Program-made: the position numbers and the translations under genes
Assembly: GCF_012489685.1 (NCBI RefSeq)
Contig: NC_080044.1
Location: forward strand, 62,606,732-62,670,731
Source of the DNA: Lotus japonicus
Lineage: Eukaryota; Streptophyta; Magnoliopsida; Fabales; Fabaceae
Reading direction: 5' to 3'
Length of the DNA: 64,000 bases
Notes under the pieces: generated by a model
Databases searched by the model: none
Told to the model about the DNA's origin: nothing
What the model saw: the letters and a program-made list of their open reading frames with translations, nothing else
Part shown: piece after piece, positions 10,800-23,433 of the stretch
Position numbering within the stretch: position 1 is the first letter of the stretch
Layout of the letters: each line of letters opens with the position of its first letter

Positions 10800-11786
10800 C
10801 ATCTTGATCACAGGCACTCTCTACAGCTCTGCTCAATTTCTTTAAGAACATAATGTAATGTTAGAGTGAATATGAAGCTCCACGATCTTAAAAAGTACGA
10901 TTATCTTTGGATATCAATTGGCTCCAATATAAATGGCTCTTATCTAAATAGACATGTAACACTCTTTACTTTGAAATAAAGTGAACAAAACTTTTCAAAA
11001 TAATTGAATGAAAGTACAATAGGTATCCAAAGTCCAAACATATAACATCATTATTTTTTTATACTAAAAAGATAGAGATGGAGAGTGTGGGGGGACGTTT
11101 GGAAAAGGTACTTTGTCTAGTAGAATATGGTGGGTTCTTAAATTTTCAAAACCATAAATTCCAAATTCCTAACCCTCAATTATGAAAAACAATGACACCT
11201 CCGTTGAATACTTGTGAACAAGTGAAATGGAGCAATCAAAAATGAAATAAAAACAAAAATTATAATTACAATTTTAATACATTTAGGTTGATTTCTTTAT
11301 GTTCTTTTCCATTTTTTCTTTTAATAAGCCCCGTTTTCCTGGATAATTGTCTATTAGTCTCTGATCATATTTTTCCACTGAAAACACGTAATGGCAGCAT
11401 GCTGTATAGTAGTCGGCAGAAACAAAAGAGTTGTGAGATTAATTTGACTCTGATTTTTTATTAATAATTAGCCGACATTTGATTTTGAATAAATAAAATC
11501 AACTTACATCTCATTCTCATCTATTTTCTTCACTGTTTCTTTTAACCAGACGTAATTATTAACTATATCATTATTATTATTGACCTTAGAGTAGCTTCAG
11601 CATAAACAAGCTGGCATTACAATTCAGATCTGCTTCGTTTTTTATTTATAAAATAATGCAAACTATATTGTGCCAATTCATACACTCCACCATACATTAT
11701 ATATATGCGTTGGAACACGCTAAAGTTGCATAGGAGAGCTGAAAACATTTGCTTCAATTAGACTCTTCCACTATCCTCTTTCAAAT
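10800..11786. other. Intergenic DNA left of the duplication
   Basis: No gene or repeat recognised. Its right limit is the point where similarity to 40,775 onward begins. Confidence 0.4.
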
Positions 11787-12808
11787 AGATTGCTTACTTT
11801 GATTTTTGCTGAAAAATGATTTGATTAAATGTGGGTTTGGGGTATTTGTGTCTTGAAATTTGTTTGGCTTTCTCCAATGCAATATACTTTGACCTATATA
11901 TTTTACAGCAAAGGTAAATGCGTGAATTTAGCATCTTGGACCTCTAGTTTTATTCATCAAAAGGAAAGTAGCATTCAAATGCTTGCAAGCAGTTGACCCC
12001 AAAAAAAAATGCTTGCAAGCTAAGGTAATCTTAAATAAATGGAATAGATCATGTCAAGAAAATGAAACTGGATTAAAGTAACCTGAACAATCTCGTACAC
12101 ATTATCAGTATTTTACAAATATGAATCATTTGATATTGCTAAACCATATTTTATGGATATCAATTGACTTTGATCAAAGAAGAGAGACAACAATGAACTA
12201 ACTACCCATCTCTCTTTACACCTTATAATAACTTCGGAAAATGGACAATTTGAATGGGTTTTGCAGATTGAAGGGTGTTGTCGGGAATGACACAGGTTGA
12301 CATATTTCACAGCTCACCATTTTCTTCATTGGTGTGAAACATTGTGATGTGTTGTCCAAAAAAAAATTGGCTAGTAATGTGATAACGAAATTATGTTTAA
12401 GCTAATTTCTATTCTTTGACATTCATAACAATGCAAATTTTCAAAGTAGAGTTGTTAGTCATCCAATATGCCAAAATTTAATGATTAACTGTGTGTTTGG
12501 TTCACTGAAAAACACATCCCCGTGCAGAGAAGCGAGATTTTCCCATGTTGACTCAAACCTGATCAGCGTTGCATTCAACGGAAATCCACGCATACACTAA
12601 TAAGTTAAAAAGTCAGCTGTGCACGTCCTTTTAACCCATGGACCCATCACCACAGCAACATGCACAAGCAATAATATAATGAGCAGTAAACTCTGTTCTT
12701 GTGATACATAATTTGAGGCTGTTTTATTATTTTATCATAATAACACATGCACTTGCAGCAAATCAGAAATAAGTCCTTGCATTCACACTGACCAGATAAT
12801 TTTTTTCA

Positions 12809-15800
12809 TCAACCTTCCTCCCAGTCAACATCGTCATCTTCGCCATCATCATCTGCTGGAACATCATCAGCTTCAACATTCAAATCCACCTTGTAACCTA
12901 CATTTCCATTGCCTTCAAAATACACATCCAAAGCAAAAGTGAGCAGATATCAGCCAAACGAAACAAAAACAATCAAAGAAGGAACCAGTTCTCTAAAGTG
13001 TTTTATCAATTTGCAAAACCAAGTAATACAAGTCACAGAATATTATTGAAAATTGACATAGACCCAAATAGAAGTTGATGGGGGTCTAAGGAAATAGAGT
13101 AGAAGACTTGCTAATTTCATATTTATAATTACTAGGGAGTAGGGACACATCATCTCAAGTAACGTAATCCTTCCTATTCAAATAAACATACCCTAAACAC
13201 AATTTAAGTCATTTAAAGTTCCTTCCATATTTTTTGAAAACATTGTTCTCTGGAACTAATTTTTATACTGGCCCAACAAACAGTCTAACACCAGTCAGTC
13301 AAATATGACGTAAACCAAGGATTTAAGAGGTGAAGTGAGCCGGTTGACATTTCGAAACATCTCAATTGCAGAAGCAGTTTCAAGTTGCAACCATATCACA
13401 CTGTGATTGTAGATTGCATTAGTTTGAAGTGGCAGCAATGCAATGACTGTAATACAGCTTGAAACCATGGGCCAAAACAATGAAAGACTGGAAAAAAGCC
13501 TGAGCAAACTAATTAAAGCCATTATTAGTTCTTGGTACCCGTTTGGATGCTTACCCAAGAGCACTTACTATAGCTTATTCAGTGCAGTTTCTAGTAGATA
13601 AGCTCCAATAAACTCATCCAAACGGGCTCTTGAATGACTTGAGAACAAGGGCGGAACCATTACGAACGTTTTTTTAACATGGATTTAAAATTATTATACA
13701 AAACTATAGTAAAAAGAATGTCATAGCCTAAAAAATACACTCTAAAACAAGATAAGTACTAATAGATCTCAACCATTCAATTATCCAAAAAAAAATATCT
13801 TGGCATTATTTTGATCAGTATTCCTATCATTCAGTTCTAGCAATGTACCTGGGCAGCTTATCTTAAACTTACATATGTTATAAAACTCTAGACATGGGAT
13901 CTATGGTGATGCTGAAGCCTATCAAGAATATAATTTCAATTATGCAGACCAATAATCCAAGCAATATAATACTTAAACTCATGTATATGAATGTTTAAAA
14001 TATGTCATCTTTTAATTTTGACTTTTATATGGGTAGCAAGTGAGACTAAACATATATGTGCAAGCATGAAAAGACTAAATGTACCTCCCAGCGGAGCCTC
14101 TTCCCACTCAGTACCATCGTCATTTTTCTCACATTTTGATTTCATGCCAACCTGGCGACGGGAAGTACTGCTAGAAGGATCATATGTAGCCAGTGTATCA
14201 ACTGATAGTTGTTTTTTTTGCAACTTCTTCCAATTCATGTTGTTGCTTAAGGAAAGCAGCATAATAAGCCTTCATATACTCATCCTATAAAAATAGGCAA
14301 GGAAAAAGAAATTTAGTGAAACAAAAACTTTCTTGCGTTATCGAAAGACAGAAAATTATAATTCATCTTATTTTACATGCCTGTATATTCTTATTATCAT
14401 CATACCCAATTGTAGATTTCTTATCATCCGTGTACTGCGGTGGCTGTTGAAGTTGAAGTCCCATCCATCTTCATTTCCTGCTTCACCTCTCCACGTTGCT
14501 CCTTTGTAAGATTCATCCCTGGCGTAATCATCCATGGAGGCAAAACCTTTAAAGATGTACTATCAGCTCCAGACTTAACACGCTCTCTCTTGACTTCGGT
14601 ACCATTGAAATCAACTACAACCTGTCCATATCAATAGACTAGTTAATAATTTAAGGAAGATAATGCTCAATGTTAAAATTAAAAATTGCATAGAAAAATC
14701 ATTATAATATATCTTGAGAGAAACCAAGGCGTGTTGGTCCTTCACATTCATTCACTTGTCACATAGTACAAGATAAAAGAAAAAGGTTAAATCCATTTTA
14801 ACTAGTAGCACAAACAGAAAACAGGGAGAAAGAAAAACATGCATAGAACCACGATGATCAAGCAAGTTGGAAAAGCATGTTCCTGATACAATGGACATGT
14901 CATGATACTACCAACTGAAATGGATTCTATCATGTTGATTTCTCATGACACGGACATGTGAAATTTCACAATGAGAGGATTCATTCTCTACTACCAGCAC
15001 GTTACATTCATGCAGAGATCCTATTTACATTCAAGTCTGGTCAATTTTAGTTCTGCTCTAGTATGTTTACCCTATATAGCTAGTTCCGTTCAGCCCATTG
15101 TTTCTGAAAAAGTTCATATAATTTCAAAGAACCACCATCTTATATTAAAAAATAATCATTTTCAAACCAAGTAAGCCATCTGTGTAGAAATATACACTTC
15201 ATGGAAAATATATTAGTATCATAAAAGTTATTATAAGATACATGTATTTGGCATAGAGCCTCCTTATCAAATATTCCTAGGTTTTCTGCACAGTAGATAA
15301 AGCATCAGCATACACGATTCAGAGATAGAAACTCAAACTATTAAATTTTGGATGAAAAATGAAGCCATGATTAAAATACCAAACAGTCATCTTCGCGTTT
15401 ATAAATTTCAAAATAACCCATAATCACACTATGGCTACAAGCATAATTCATAAATCTGGATGAAAGAGTATTAGTATCGCACTTAAATTAGTAGATTTTA
15501 GCCTTGACTGTTAGTATCAGTTAAAGCTTCCTACCTGAATGTAAGTATGTAACTGATCTGTTGTAGATCAGCACAAATATAATTGCAACAGGGTACTCCT
15601 CTCATATCAATGAATACAGAAAACACTTCTTAGTTCTTCAGTTTCAGATTCCTTACTTTTCTCACACTTTTTACTCAAAATTTCATATAATCTATTATAG
15701 GTCAATCCAAAGATACATGTAAGACAGTAAGAGCAGCACTCTTCTCTCAACAATACTTACATAAAACACTTCTTGAGTTTCACATTTCCTTGTTTATTCT

Positions 15801-16788
15801 CTCTCCCTTTTTACTCCAAATAAAGAGTAGGACTCGTGATACTTGGATAATGTATATTCATGTAATTGTTTTATTCCCTTGCTCTTTATGAAACAGAAAA
15901 TAATGCTTGAAATTTAAAGAGTGATTTAACAATAATAATGTGTGTGGGGTTCAAATTTTTTTTAACATGTAGCATGTCTGCCTGGTCTCTCTCTGTTAGA
16001 ATGCACAACACATAGGTTCTGTTAGTTAACCAAAGGCCAACCCAGATGGCAAAGTTAGTCACAAACTTGTATCAAGTACTAACTAATTGTATCAGAACAT
16101 TAGAAGGTTCAGTTCAAGTTTTACAGCTATAGAATATTTCAATTTTCAAATAATACAAATTTATCTTGGTCTCTTTGCATTTTCTTTCCCATTCCTATCA
16201 CTTTCTCTTGTTTTCTTTTCAATTGTCGGTTCCTAAAAATGTATGCCAGAAATGATATCTTCCTTGAAACAGTATAATGCATGTTTACCTAAGTATCCCC
16301 GCCACTGTGAGGCATTGGAGCTCCATTATATCCCAGTTGAGAATTTTTAGAATCACCGCCATTGATATCTCCATTAGCTGCGCGTGCTGCAGCACTAGCT
16401 CGAGTTTCCCATGCTTGAAGACTGCCAAATTCTGGAACAGGCAAGTCTTATACCCAACTGATTTGGTCCATTAAAGGCTTGTAGCTCCAACCAATGTCCA
16501 CTGTCCAGTACTTCCCCGAGCAAAATCAGCTTATTATATCCACAAACATGGACTGTCTATAACTATTGTCGAAACTTATAGAATGTTTTATCAGATTTCA
16601 GTCATGTGTTAGAGTGTCCCAATTTGTCAATTCAACAAAAATGAGTAACTATGATTGATGATAAAGGCATATATGATATATCTGAAAAGGTTGAACGAAC
16701 CTTGTGAGTGCATCAAGAACCACAACAGCGATTTGAGCTGATTATCTCCTTTGCTGGTAAGATCATCATAGAAAGCCCTCGCAGCCAT
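12809..16788 (-). pseudogene. TFIIEalpha: TFIIE-alpha (general transcription factor IIE large subunit) pseudogene, copy 1
   Basis: Recognisable plant TFIIE-alpha exons on the minus strand. Exon 1 (about 16,788-16,701) reads MAARAFYDDLTSKGDNQ then leaves frame before a VVLDALTR-like end. An internal exon (about 16,490-16,289) has DLPVPEFGSLQAWETRASAA. Further exons lie at 14,621-14,381 (LKVLPPWMITPGMNLTKEQR), 14,284-14,085 (QVGMKSK, TEWEEAP) and 12,912-12,809 (YKVDLNVEADD, ending DDDVDWEEG). TFIIE-alpha recruits and stimulates TFIIH at the RNA polymerase II pre-initiation complex. This copy cannot do so: the winged-helix and zinc-ribbon exons are missing, there is a stop just before DLPVPEF and another (TAG) at that exon's end, a +1 frameshift follows KMDG, and an 8-T run shifts the 14.2-kb exon. 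The introns keep mostly canonical borders. Confidence 0.9.
13538..13626. mobile_element. Short MITE-like inverted-repeat element in a TFIIE-alpha intron
   Basis: Starts CCCGTTTGGATG and ends CATCCAAACGGG (perfect 12-bp inverted termini, 89 bp). Present in both duplicate copies, so it predates the duplication. No clear target duplication could be fixed. Confidence 0.5.
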
Positions 16789-17188
16789 GGTTCCTCCTTC
16801 GCTTCGCTTGACTCCCTAGCCGCTCAGCGACACTTGCCTGCGGCCTTTGCCAGTCGTGGGGGGAGACAACACCTCTATTTGGGGGAATTTCTATTACTTT
16901 ATTATTTAGTTATTTTTAAGTAAATTAATTAAAAATTGATTATATATTAATTAATTTTTCCGTAAGAGTTTTAATGTAATATAGATAACAAAAATTTCAA
17001 AATCAGAATGGTTTAGTTTATGAATTTCACGTTTTATGCAGGTGATGGAGCAAGAAAAGCATGTTGTTGATAAGCATTATTTTTTGTTCTTCACTTTAAA
17101 TGGTTCCCTCAAACTAAATGGGCAAGGATTGTTGGAATTTCAATGACTGAGTTTCAGTTTGGATCTGTGATAGGACTGACTCTTTCAA

Positions 17189-17223
17189 CTTGGAGCTAAT
17201 GATTCTCAAACTTTACAGCAAAT
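17189..17223 (+). other. 35-bp island retained between two deletions in copy 2
   Basis: This short stretch (cttggagctaatgattctca and on) is the only part of 16,666-23,805 still present in copy 2, at 46,200-46,234. No feature is recognised in it. Confidence 0.9.
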
Positions 17224-17490
17224 TAGAGTCTTTGGGATCCTTCGTATATGAACCTACAAGTTGAGATATGACCGTCTCTACTTGAACCACATTTGACCAC
17301 TAATATGTCATTGAGCTTTTTCTATTTTATTTTATATATGTCTATGTATTAGTTTTATCCATAATCCATTCATTCCAACAAAGTGTTTTTTTTCTCCTCT
17401 AGAATGTCTTTTTCCATGAGTATAGAATTAAGTTTCTTTAAATTGTGAGTTTCTGAGATGGTCCTTCTAATTTTTAATTTCCTTCACTTT

Positions 17491-17592
17491 CTCCTAATGT
17501 TTCATGCTTCCTTTCTCATCCCATTTTTTACCTCTGCTATTCTCCTAATTTTTCCTCCTTCCTTTCTCATCCCATTTTTTACCTCTGTTATT
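17491..17592 (+). repeat. Two-copy 51-bp tandem repeat
   Basis: Units at 17,491-17,541 and 17,542-17,592 share the block cctttctcatcccatttttt followed by acctctg. Differences are confined mostly to the first third. Pyrimidine-rich and non-coding. Confidence 0.8.
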
Positions 17593-17599
17593 TTAACCA

Positions 17600-18440
17600 T
17601 AAGAGAAGGAGAAAGAAAATATGAGGGGAAAATATGAGGGGAGAGAGGGTCTAACTTGTGTGACTCCAATGTGGGTGTTGGTTTGTGCAGGAGAAGGAGC
17701 TGACAGTGGTCTAAGAGTGGTGTTGGCTGAAAAAATTCAAGTATAAGCATGGCGATCTGACTAGGCGTAATGAGTGGGTTCACAGTCGGCAAAGACATTG
17801 CATGTCGTGTCAGTGGGCACCACCAAGCTTTCCTCTTCACTCCAATTTTTTTTTTATGTTATTTTTTTATTTCTATTATTGTGTATGATGACTTTGGCTA
17901 TGAACTTCTTCTTCTGTTTGATTTCTTTGGTGCAAGCACAGGGAAAAGAGACGGGTGATAGGTAGAGTTCATCACGATTCGAAAAGAAGCAATTATATCT
18001 GGTGTCGTTGTCAAGGAAGGGGGTATTTATAACTCAGATTTATTTTATTTTGGTACTCTGCTTTGTTAGTTCTAAATTTCAAAGAAAAATTTAGGAAATA
18101 TATAGTAGCATTGAATCAGACATGTTCTTGATAATAGGAAAATGAATGTTTTCTTCTCTTATTTATTTAGGCATTACATTTTTAAGTCTCAATATTTTTT
18201 TATGCAGGATACTTCCAATGTACAATACATAGATATTGGTGGAAAATTTCGTACCAAGCTATCCACGATAGTTTTCCAGAATATGCCAAATAGTCTTATG
18301 TGGGGGACACATGAGTTCAATATGCAGTTCCTATAAAAGAGTTTACTGGTAGATACTACTAAGCTGAATGAGTTGGTTGTGTTCCATCTATCACATCCTT
18401 TTTTTTCCTAAGAGTAATATGTGTTCTGAATGCTTTATTA
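17600..18440. other. Interior of the copy-1-only block, no gene identified
   Basis: Possibly the body of the Helitron that ends at 19,145, whose 5' end could not be found. Several short frames on both strands resemble nothing I can name; one encodes a hydrophobic MTLAMNFFFCLISLVQAQG-like stretch near 17,890-17,945. Confidence 0.35.
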
Positions 18441-18445
18441 GTGAT

Positions 18446-19145
18446 TTCTTATATCTATGCTTTGTGCTATTGTCTTTATGTTCATGAAGAATGTGAAACG
18501 ATTTTCTGTTGATATGGATCAAGCTTAGTTTATTTAACTATGTGAAAACGAACTCGCATAATCACGTTCACATAAAATCCTTTCTTTTTCTTTTCAGATC
18601 AGCAGCCTGTGATGTCCACTGAATCCACTATGAGAAGATTCTCAGATGGTACTGTCAAAACCATTCTTAAAAGGAAGGAAGAATGCACCGCCATGGGGAA
18701 AAGAACAAACAGAAGCAGTAAAATTCTTGAAAAAATATGCCCAGAATCCTCCTCCTTTGAAGATTCCCGGAGATGGGAAAAGAATTCTACAAACTGATGC
18801 AAGTGATCACTACTGGGCTGCAGTATTGATTGAAGAAATTGGTGGCCAGAAATTCTATTGTGAACATGCTAGTGGTCAGTTCAAGGATGCTGAACTAACC
18901 ACTCCTAATATGTTTTGCAGAATTTGAGATTTGGTTAACCAATCTTTTTATTACTTATTCAATTATATGAATTTCAATTTATGCAATAAAGGTTTCAATT
19001 TAAGACTTTTTGTCCACTTTGCTCATTATTTCCGACTCTTCTATTTCATATGTTGTTTATTATATTTTTAATAATCAAAATATCAATTGATGTATACAAT
19101 ACAATAGATATATTTCTCGTGCAACGCACGAGTAAAACACACTAG
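18446..19145 (+). mobile_element. Helitron 3' region, interrupted by a viral fragment
   Basis: The right end has the hairpin CTCGTGCAACGCACGAG (19,116-19,132), then after nine bases CTAG (19,142-19,145) and T, the Helitron 3' terminus. The preceding sequence shares the phrases ttcttatatctat, gaagaatgtgaaacga and ctcttctatttcatatg-like blocks with the Helitron ends at 61.5-61.7 kb and, reversed, 56.7-56.9 kb. Compared with those, about 475 bp (around 18,530-19,005) are extra and contain the caulimovirid fragment. The 5' end was not located. Confidence 0.7.
18600..18927 (+). pseudogene. Endogenous caulimovirid (plant pararetrovirus) polymerase fragment
   Basis: A frame open from the ATG at 18,646 to 18,927 matches the junction of reverse transcriptase and RNase H in caulimovirid polymerases. 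It has a PPWG-E-Q linker region, then a K-R-I-L-Q-T-D-A-S-D block whose aspartate is the first RNase H catalytic residue, then the Y-W-A-A-V strand. After about 80 residues similarity stops and the frame ends. The upstream part is in another frame. It is a small, dead remnant of a virus integrated into the genome, resembling the florendovirus/petuvirus group more than caulimoviruses proper (judged by eye). It sits inside a Helitron 3' region and is absent from duplicate copy 2. Confidence 0.8.
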
Positions 19146-19149
19146 TATA

Positions 19150-20500
19150 ATCAATTGTGTTATTATTGTATATAATTTCGATGACTAAGCTCTACTCTTT
19201 AGTTTGCATTATGTATTAATTGTAATTAGTTTATAATAAGTATATTACCATAAACAATTTATAAACGTATTTGATCTAACTTTATATATGATAATTTCTT
19301 TTTATAGTTTACATGTTATTTTAATTTTAAATTCTAGTGTGGTGGGTCGCAATGGTAAAAAGTAGTTATTTAAACCTTTAGATTCAGAGTTTGAATTCTA
19401 TGAGCCGCAATATTGGGAAGCTATTTGCCTTTACCATACCCAGATCGAAATTGCAATTAAAGTTGTTAATATGGGTTACAACCCACATGCTAGTTTGACG
19501 GAGTGACCAAACGAGTCGAGTTGAGTTGGTTAAATTTTCAGCTCGAAAACAACCTAACTTAGTGCAACCCGACTCGTTTAATCTAATTTTGTAAGTATTT
19601 CTAAAATTATTTTTTATGACATTTTCTAATCTAATTTCTCTATTTTGTATATTTATTTCACTCAACCTGCGAGCCAGCCCACCAGCCCGCGAGCTCATAG
19701 CGAGTAGGATTGAGTTCATATTTTCCTGACTCGTCAAGACCTCAGTTTGACATAACCTAACCTCGCATTCAACTTAATCTGTGACGGGCTGACCCGTATA
19801 AGTTTGACAGTTTTTTTTTGTACATCAGAAAAGATATTAACGACTTTAATTGCAATGGTAATTTCTCAAAAAGAAAGTTCTATATAGTTAAGATTTTTTT
19901 TTTGTCGAAGGTTCATAATTCATTCGATACCCAAATAGGTTGCCCAGCGGCACTTACAACAGATCGTTCATACATATTGAATGAAGAAAATTGGGTCATA
20001 AGCCCAAACTAACTTACAAAGTTCATTAACATTTAAGCATGTGACTCCTTAGAAACACATCTAAACTAAGTTAGAACAAGGGAGATTAAATGAACTTTTG
20101 CAAGTACAACCCAGTAAACCGGCCCAAAGCACTGAGCCCATGTAAACTAGGCCTGACAAACCCTACGTATCCAAACCCTAGGCGGTAGCAAACCAGTTGC
20201 AGCGGTGGGGAACGGTGGCGGCTCCAAAGCTTAATTCCAAAATAGATCATATAGTTAAGATATAAGAGAGTAGATTTAATGATTTATAAATGAAAGCCCA
20301 ATGTGGAAGCCCATTTTAGTTTTTGTCAACAAAAAAACATAGTTTGAAAAAAAAAAACAACCTACGAGCCCAGCTACAGCCTAGAGCTAGAGATTCTGAA
20401 AGAGTTAGACACCCAATCTAACTAGATACGGTTGACATCAGCAACTCAGAAGCAAGTACCAAACTTAAAAAACAAAAAACACGTGAAACTGAACCCCTAT
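19150..20500. other. Repeat-rich intergenic DNA
   Basis: 19,480-19,810 is rich in actcg/gagtcg words (gacgggctgacccg and similar) and looks like a decayed hAT-type non-autonomous element, but the termini are not clear. 19,895-19,935 has a t-run followed by gtcgaaggttcataattcat, resembling a retroposon tail. No gene. Confidence 0.35.
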
Positions 20501-20726
20501 TACGCCTCTGAGAAGTGAGAAGAACAGTTCTCAACTCGCAACTCGCAGTCTCGCACCCACCCTTATCTTCAGATCAGCCCCCGGAGGGATGTCAATCTGC
20601 TCTCTTCAGTTCAATTCATCTATCACGATTGAAGGTACTGGTTCATTTTCCCCTGCTGCTTCAGTTCACAAATCTCGATTATGTTCATCAATTACCTTCT
20701 CATACTTTGTTTCTATCATCTCTTAA

Positions 20727-20868
20727 ATTCATCTCAGATCCAGGCAATTGGATTACAATAACACAAGGTGGGGGTGGAATTGCTTCCTCTATTCATCTCA
20801 TCTCAGATCCAAGCAATCAATCGTGTTACAATTACACACGTGGGGTGAAGTGAAATTGCTGCTTCCCA
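20727..20868 (+). repeat. Imperfect two-copy repeat of about 70 bp
   Basis: The blocks atctcagatccaggcaattg...ttacaataacacaaggtgggg and atctcagatccaagcaatca...ttacaattacacacgtgggg follow one another. The surrounding 20,500-20,700 is CT-rich like a plant leader, but no gene could be joined to it. Confidence 0.6.
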
Positions 20869-21277
20869 GAGAGATGAGGTAACAATTTTCACAACCTCAC
20901 TAGCTGCTCTGTCATATGTTTGCATATAAATTACATTTTATCAATTCTCTCTTAATGCTGTTGCTGGCCCCTGTTTCTACCCTATTAATCCCTGACTCTG
21001 TCTGTAAACCACCACATGGCAGCCAATGTAAGCCAATGGATCAAACACACAACAAATACATAACAGCAAAACATCAAATCTACTAATAATGTCATATAAA
21101 CTTTGATTCCTGTATGAGCATCTCAACATTTAAACTCGAATTCAAATGTATCCCTGCTTTTAGGAGTGATCAATGTCATCCTAATACAAAAACATATGCA
21201 ATAATATCTCAACAAAAACAAACTGTTCATAACTAATATCTCATACTCAGTTCCAATTCCCAACCATCATAGAAACA

Positions 21278-21830
21278 CTACCTCAACTTTATGGGACAAC
21301 TAGCATAGTCAATGACATTTGACTTCCTCCACACATCTATGTATCCCGCCTGTCCCCAGTCATCCCCCCATGAATTCTTCATGGTCCAATAATCTTTTCC
21401 GTCCCTGGTCCCGAAAGCCACGATCAGCATCGCATGCTTTGCTAAATCTTTCTTGTCAGTTGGTATACAGCCCGTGTAAACTCCCTGATATAGAAATAAA
21501 GTTAGTATCAATATTAAATAATTCAATTTATCTTGTGCAATCGAACAAACCTCGTTGTAGCCGTTGAGATCTTTGTGAGAAATGTATAAACCAACACATA
21601 CAGGCTGTTGAAGAACAGCCTGCAGTAGAGTATGCTCATCAATGGGAAGAATGACATATCCGTGAATCGTAACCAGCTTGTTCCATACCTGTAGATTAAT
21701 AAGGTGTTTGTCATACTAGAGGAAAATTACCGTAACATAGTTGGTTCTTCACTCTTGTAACAACACCTTTTTGTCTCCAGTCAAAATGAGAGGGAAAGCT
21801 TCCATCATATGAATCTCCTGATTGTTTAAT
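21278..21830 (-). pseudogene. Papain-like cysteine protease remnant lacking the catalytic cysteine
   Basis: Three exons on the minus strand. The exon at 21,830-21,731 encodes the end of the propeptide and the mature N terminus (FPSHFDWRQKGVVTRVKNQ). The exon at 21,688-21,551 encodes VWNKLVTIHGYVILPIDE through VGLYISHKDLNGYNE. The exon at 21,484-21,278 encodes GVYTGCIPTDKK, the histidine region HAMLIVAFG, the asparagine region MKNSWGDDWGQAGY and the C terminus. The stretch that should follow VKNQ with the CGSCWAF active site is absent, and the first two exons join out of frame. The family hydrolyses proteins in vacuole or apoplast; this copy could not. The last two exons join cleanly in frame. 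No propeptide exon is found immediately upstream. Confidence 0.8.
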
Positions 21831-21839
21831 CTGCAAAGA

Positions 21840-23425
21840 AATATCATGTCAACAATACAAAATCCTTGATGAGAAGCAAAAGTTTCAGAGCATTTATTCA
21901 TTTTCTTTCTTTATTCTGAAATGCATATGCCAACTCATTTATCAACACTTGTTGAATAATTCTTAGACTATGTCAATTCATCTATGCATGCTTGACGTAA
22001 TTGTTCAAGGAAATTCCATAAATTCTTCCCTGGAGTTATGTTACTGTCAAGCCATTTCTGTTTGTTGTCTATCTATAATTGCGTTAAGTATGGATATGAC
22101 TTAGATATAGAATATAAATTTTCCTGTGGTACCAACTATCAAGCTGGTGCAGATAGAAGTAAGGAGTAGCATGAGAAAGATTTGGGGTGTTGAAGAAATA
22201 AGGGACTCATGGTTGGAACATGAAGCAATGGAATAATTGTATAACGGTTTCTAGGGTTTATATAAAACTATAGATTTTGGAATTCATCAGATTTCAAGAA
22301 AAATCATTTGCTAGACAGAGTTAAAGTACATATTTTACATTTAGCAAGTCAATTTATAATTTATAAGCATAACAAAATGACTGGCACGGCTTTTATTACA
22401 CATGACTGGCCCATAAGCTATCATCTAAGACTTTCTAGTCCTTTAGTATACTGATTGGGGCTCAATTATATCATGATTGCCATCAAAATAACTGCAATAC
22501 GTTGTCAGTGAAAATTATGTAATAGCTATGAACTATCAATATATAATATAGACCCCTTTGTCCTTCACCACGATTGTTTTTAAAGAAAATATATTAGTGT
22601 GAGAAGTACTGAAGTACACAACTTTAAAGAAAAACATGCAAAGGTGAATAAATGAATTGGCTACTTTCTTCTGAAATGCTTATGCCTCATTCCGTCTAAG
22701 AAATCAACAAATAGCTGTAAAAGAAGGTAGGCTACTTGGCAAATGTAAAATAATTTTTTCCCTTAACATAATTTTCTTGGAGTTCTTGGTGACCACTTGT
22801 TCTGGAGGCCTTGATACAATTTCAAGAACCAAATCATGGGTAGCTTAAACTGTTAAGAAAGTAACTACTTGGAAATATAAAAATAATCATGCCTACTTAA
22901 CTGAAAATCCTAGGATTCCTACTCCCTCCCCCCTCTCTCACTCTCTCCCTCTCTCTCTCTCTACTACTGTTTGTTTAAAATTTACTCATACGCAAAAGAC
23001 TTTTGCTGTGGCATTACTTCTCGGACAGACAGGACATGGAAGACTAAAATTTGTTGAAAAAGAATAAACTTAAAGTTGACCTGCAGAAACTTTTTTGCAT
23101 GGAAAAACTTTTACAGCTAAATAAGTTTGCATATAGTCATTACATATGTACTCTCTATAACTCAAATAACAAACATGTTGGACAGTTGGTACAGAGTTAC
23201 AGACTCCTTCCATATCCACGTTTGACACTATTTTAAACATTTTCTATATTATAGAAAAAAAATGAACCAAGATAATTGATGCATTACCTGAAAATAACTT
23301 TCAGTAAGGAAAATAGGATAAGCTTCATTTCCTTTTAATTTTTTCTATAAGGATTTTCTTGTTACTCTTTGTTTAATGGTTGAATGCTTTTCTACGTACA
23401 TATTCTAATGTGTTACTTTTTGCTG
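21840..23425. other. No gene identified between the protease and TAF2 remnants
   Basis: AT-rich DNA with a CT-rich microsatellite at 22,921-22,962. I searched both strands for missing protease or TAF2 exons and saw none. Confidence 0.4.
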
Positions 23426-23433
23426 CTGCTAAG

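Noticed and set aside
13295..13564. 89-codon minus-strand frame (and its copy at 42,832-43,101)
   Set aside because: Lies inside a TFIIE-alpha intron, and its N-terminal residues come from the MITE end.
17502..17840. 112-codon minus-strand frame
   Set aside because: Its C-terminal part is the translation of the 51-bp tandem repeat, and it has no recognisable domain.
20515..20853. 112-codon plus-strand frame in CT-rich DNA
   Set aside because: Starts on a non-ATG codon, is full of Ser/Pro/His/Leu from CT-rich sequence, and overlaps an imperfect repeat.
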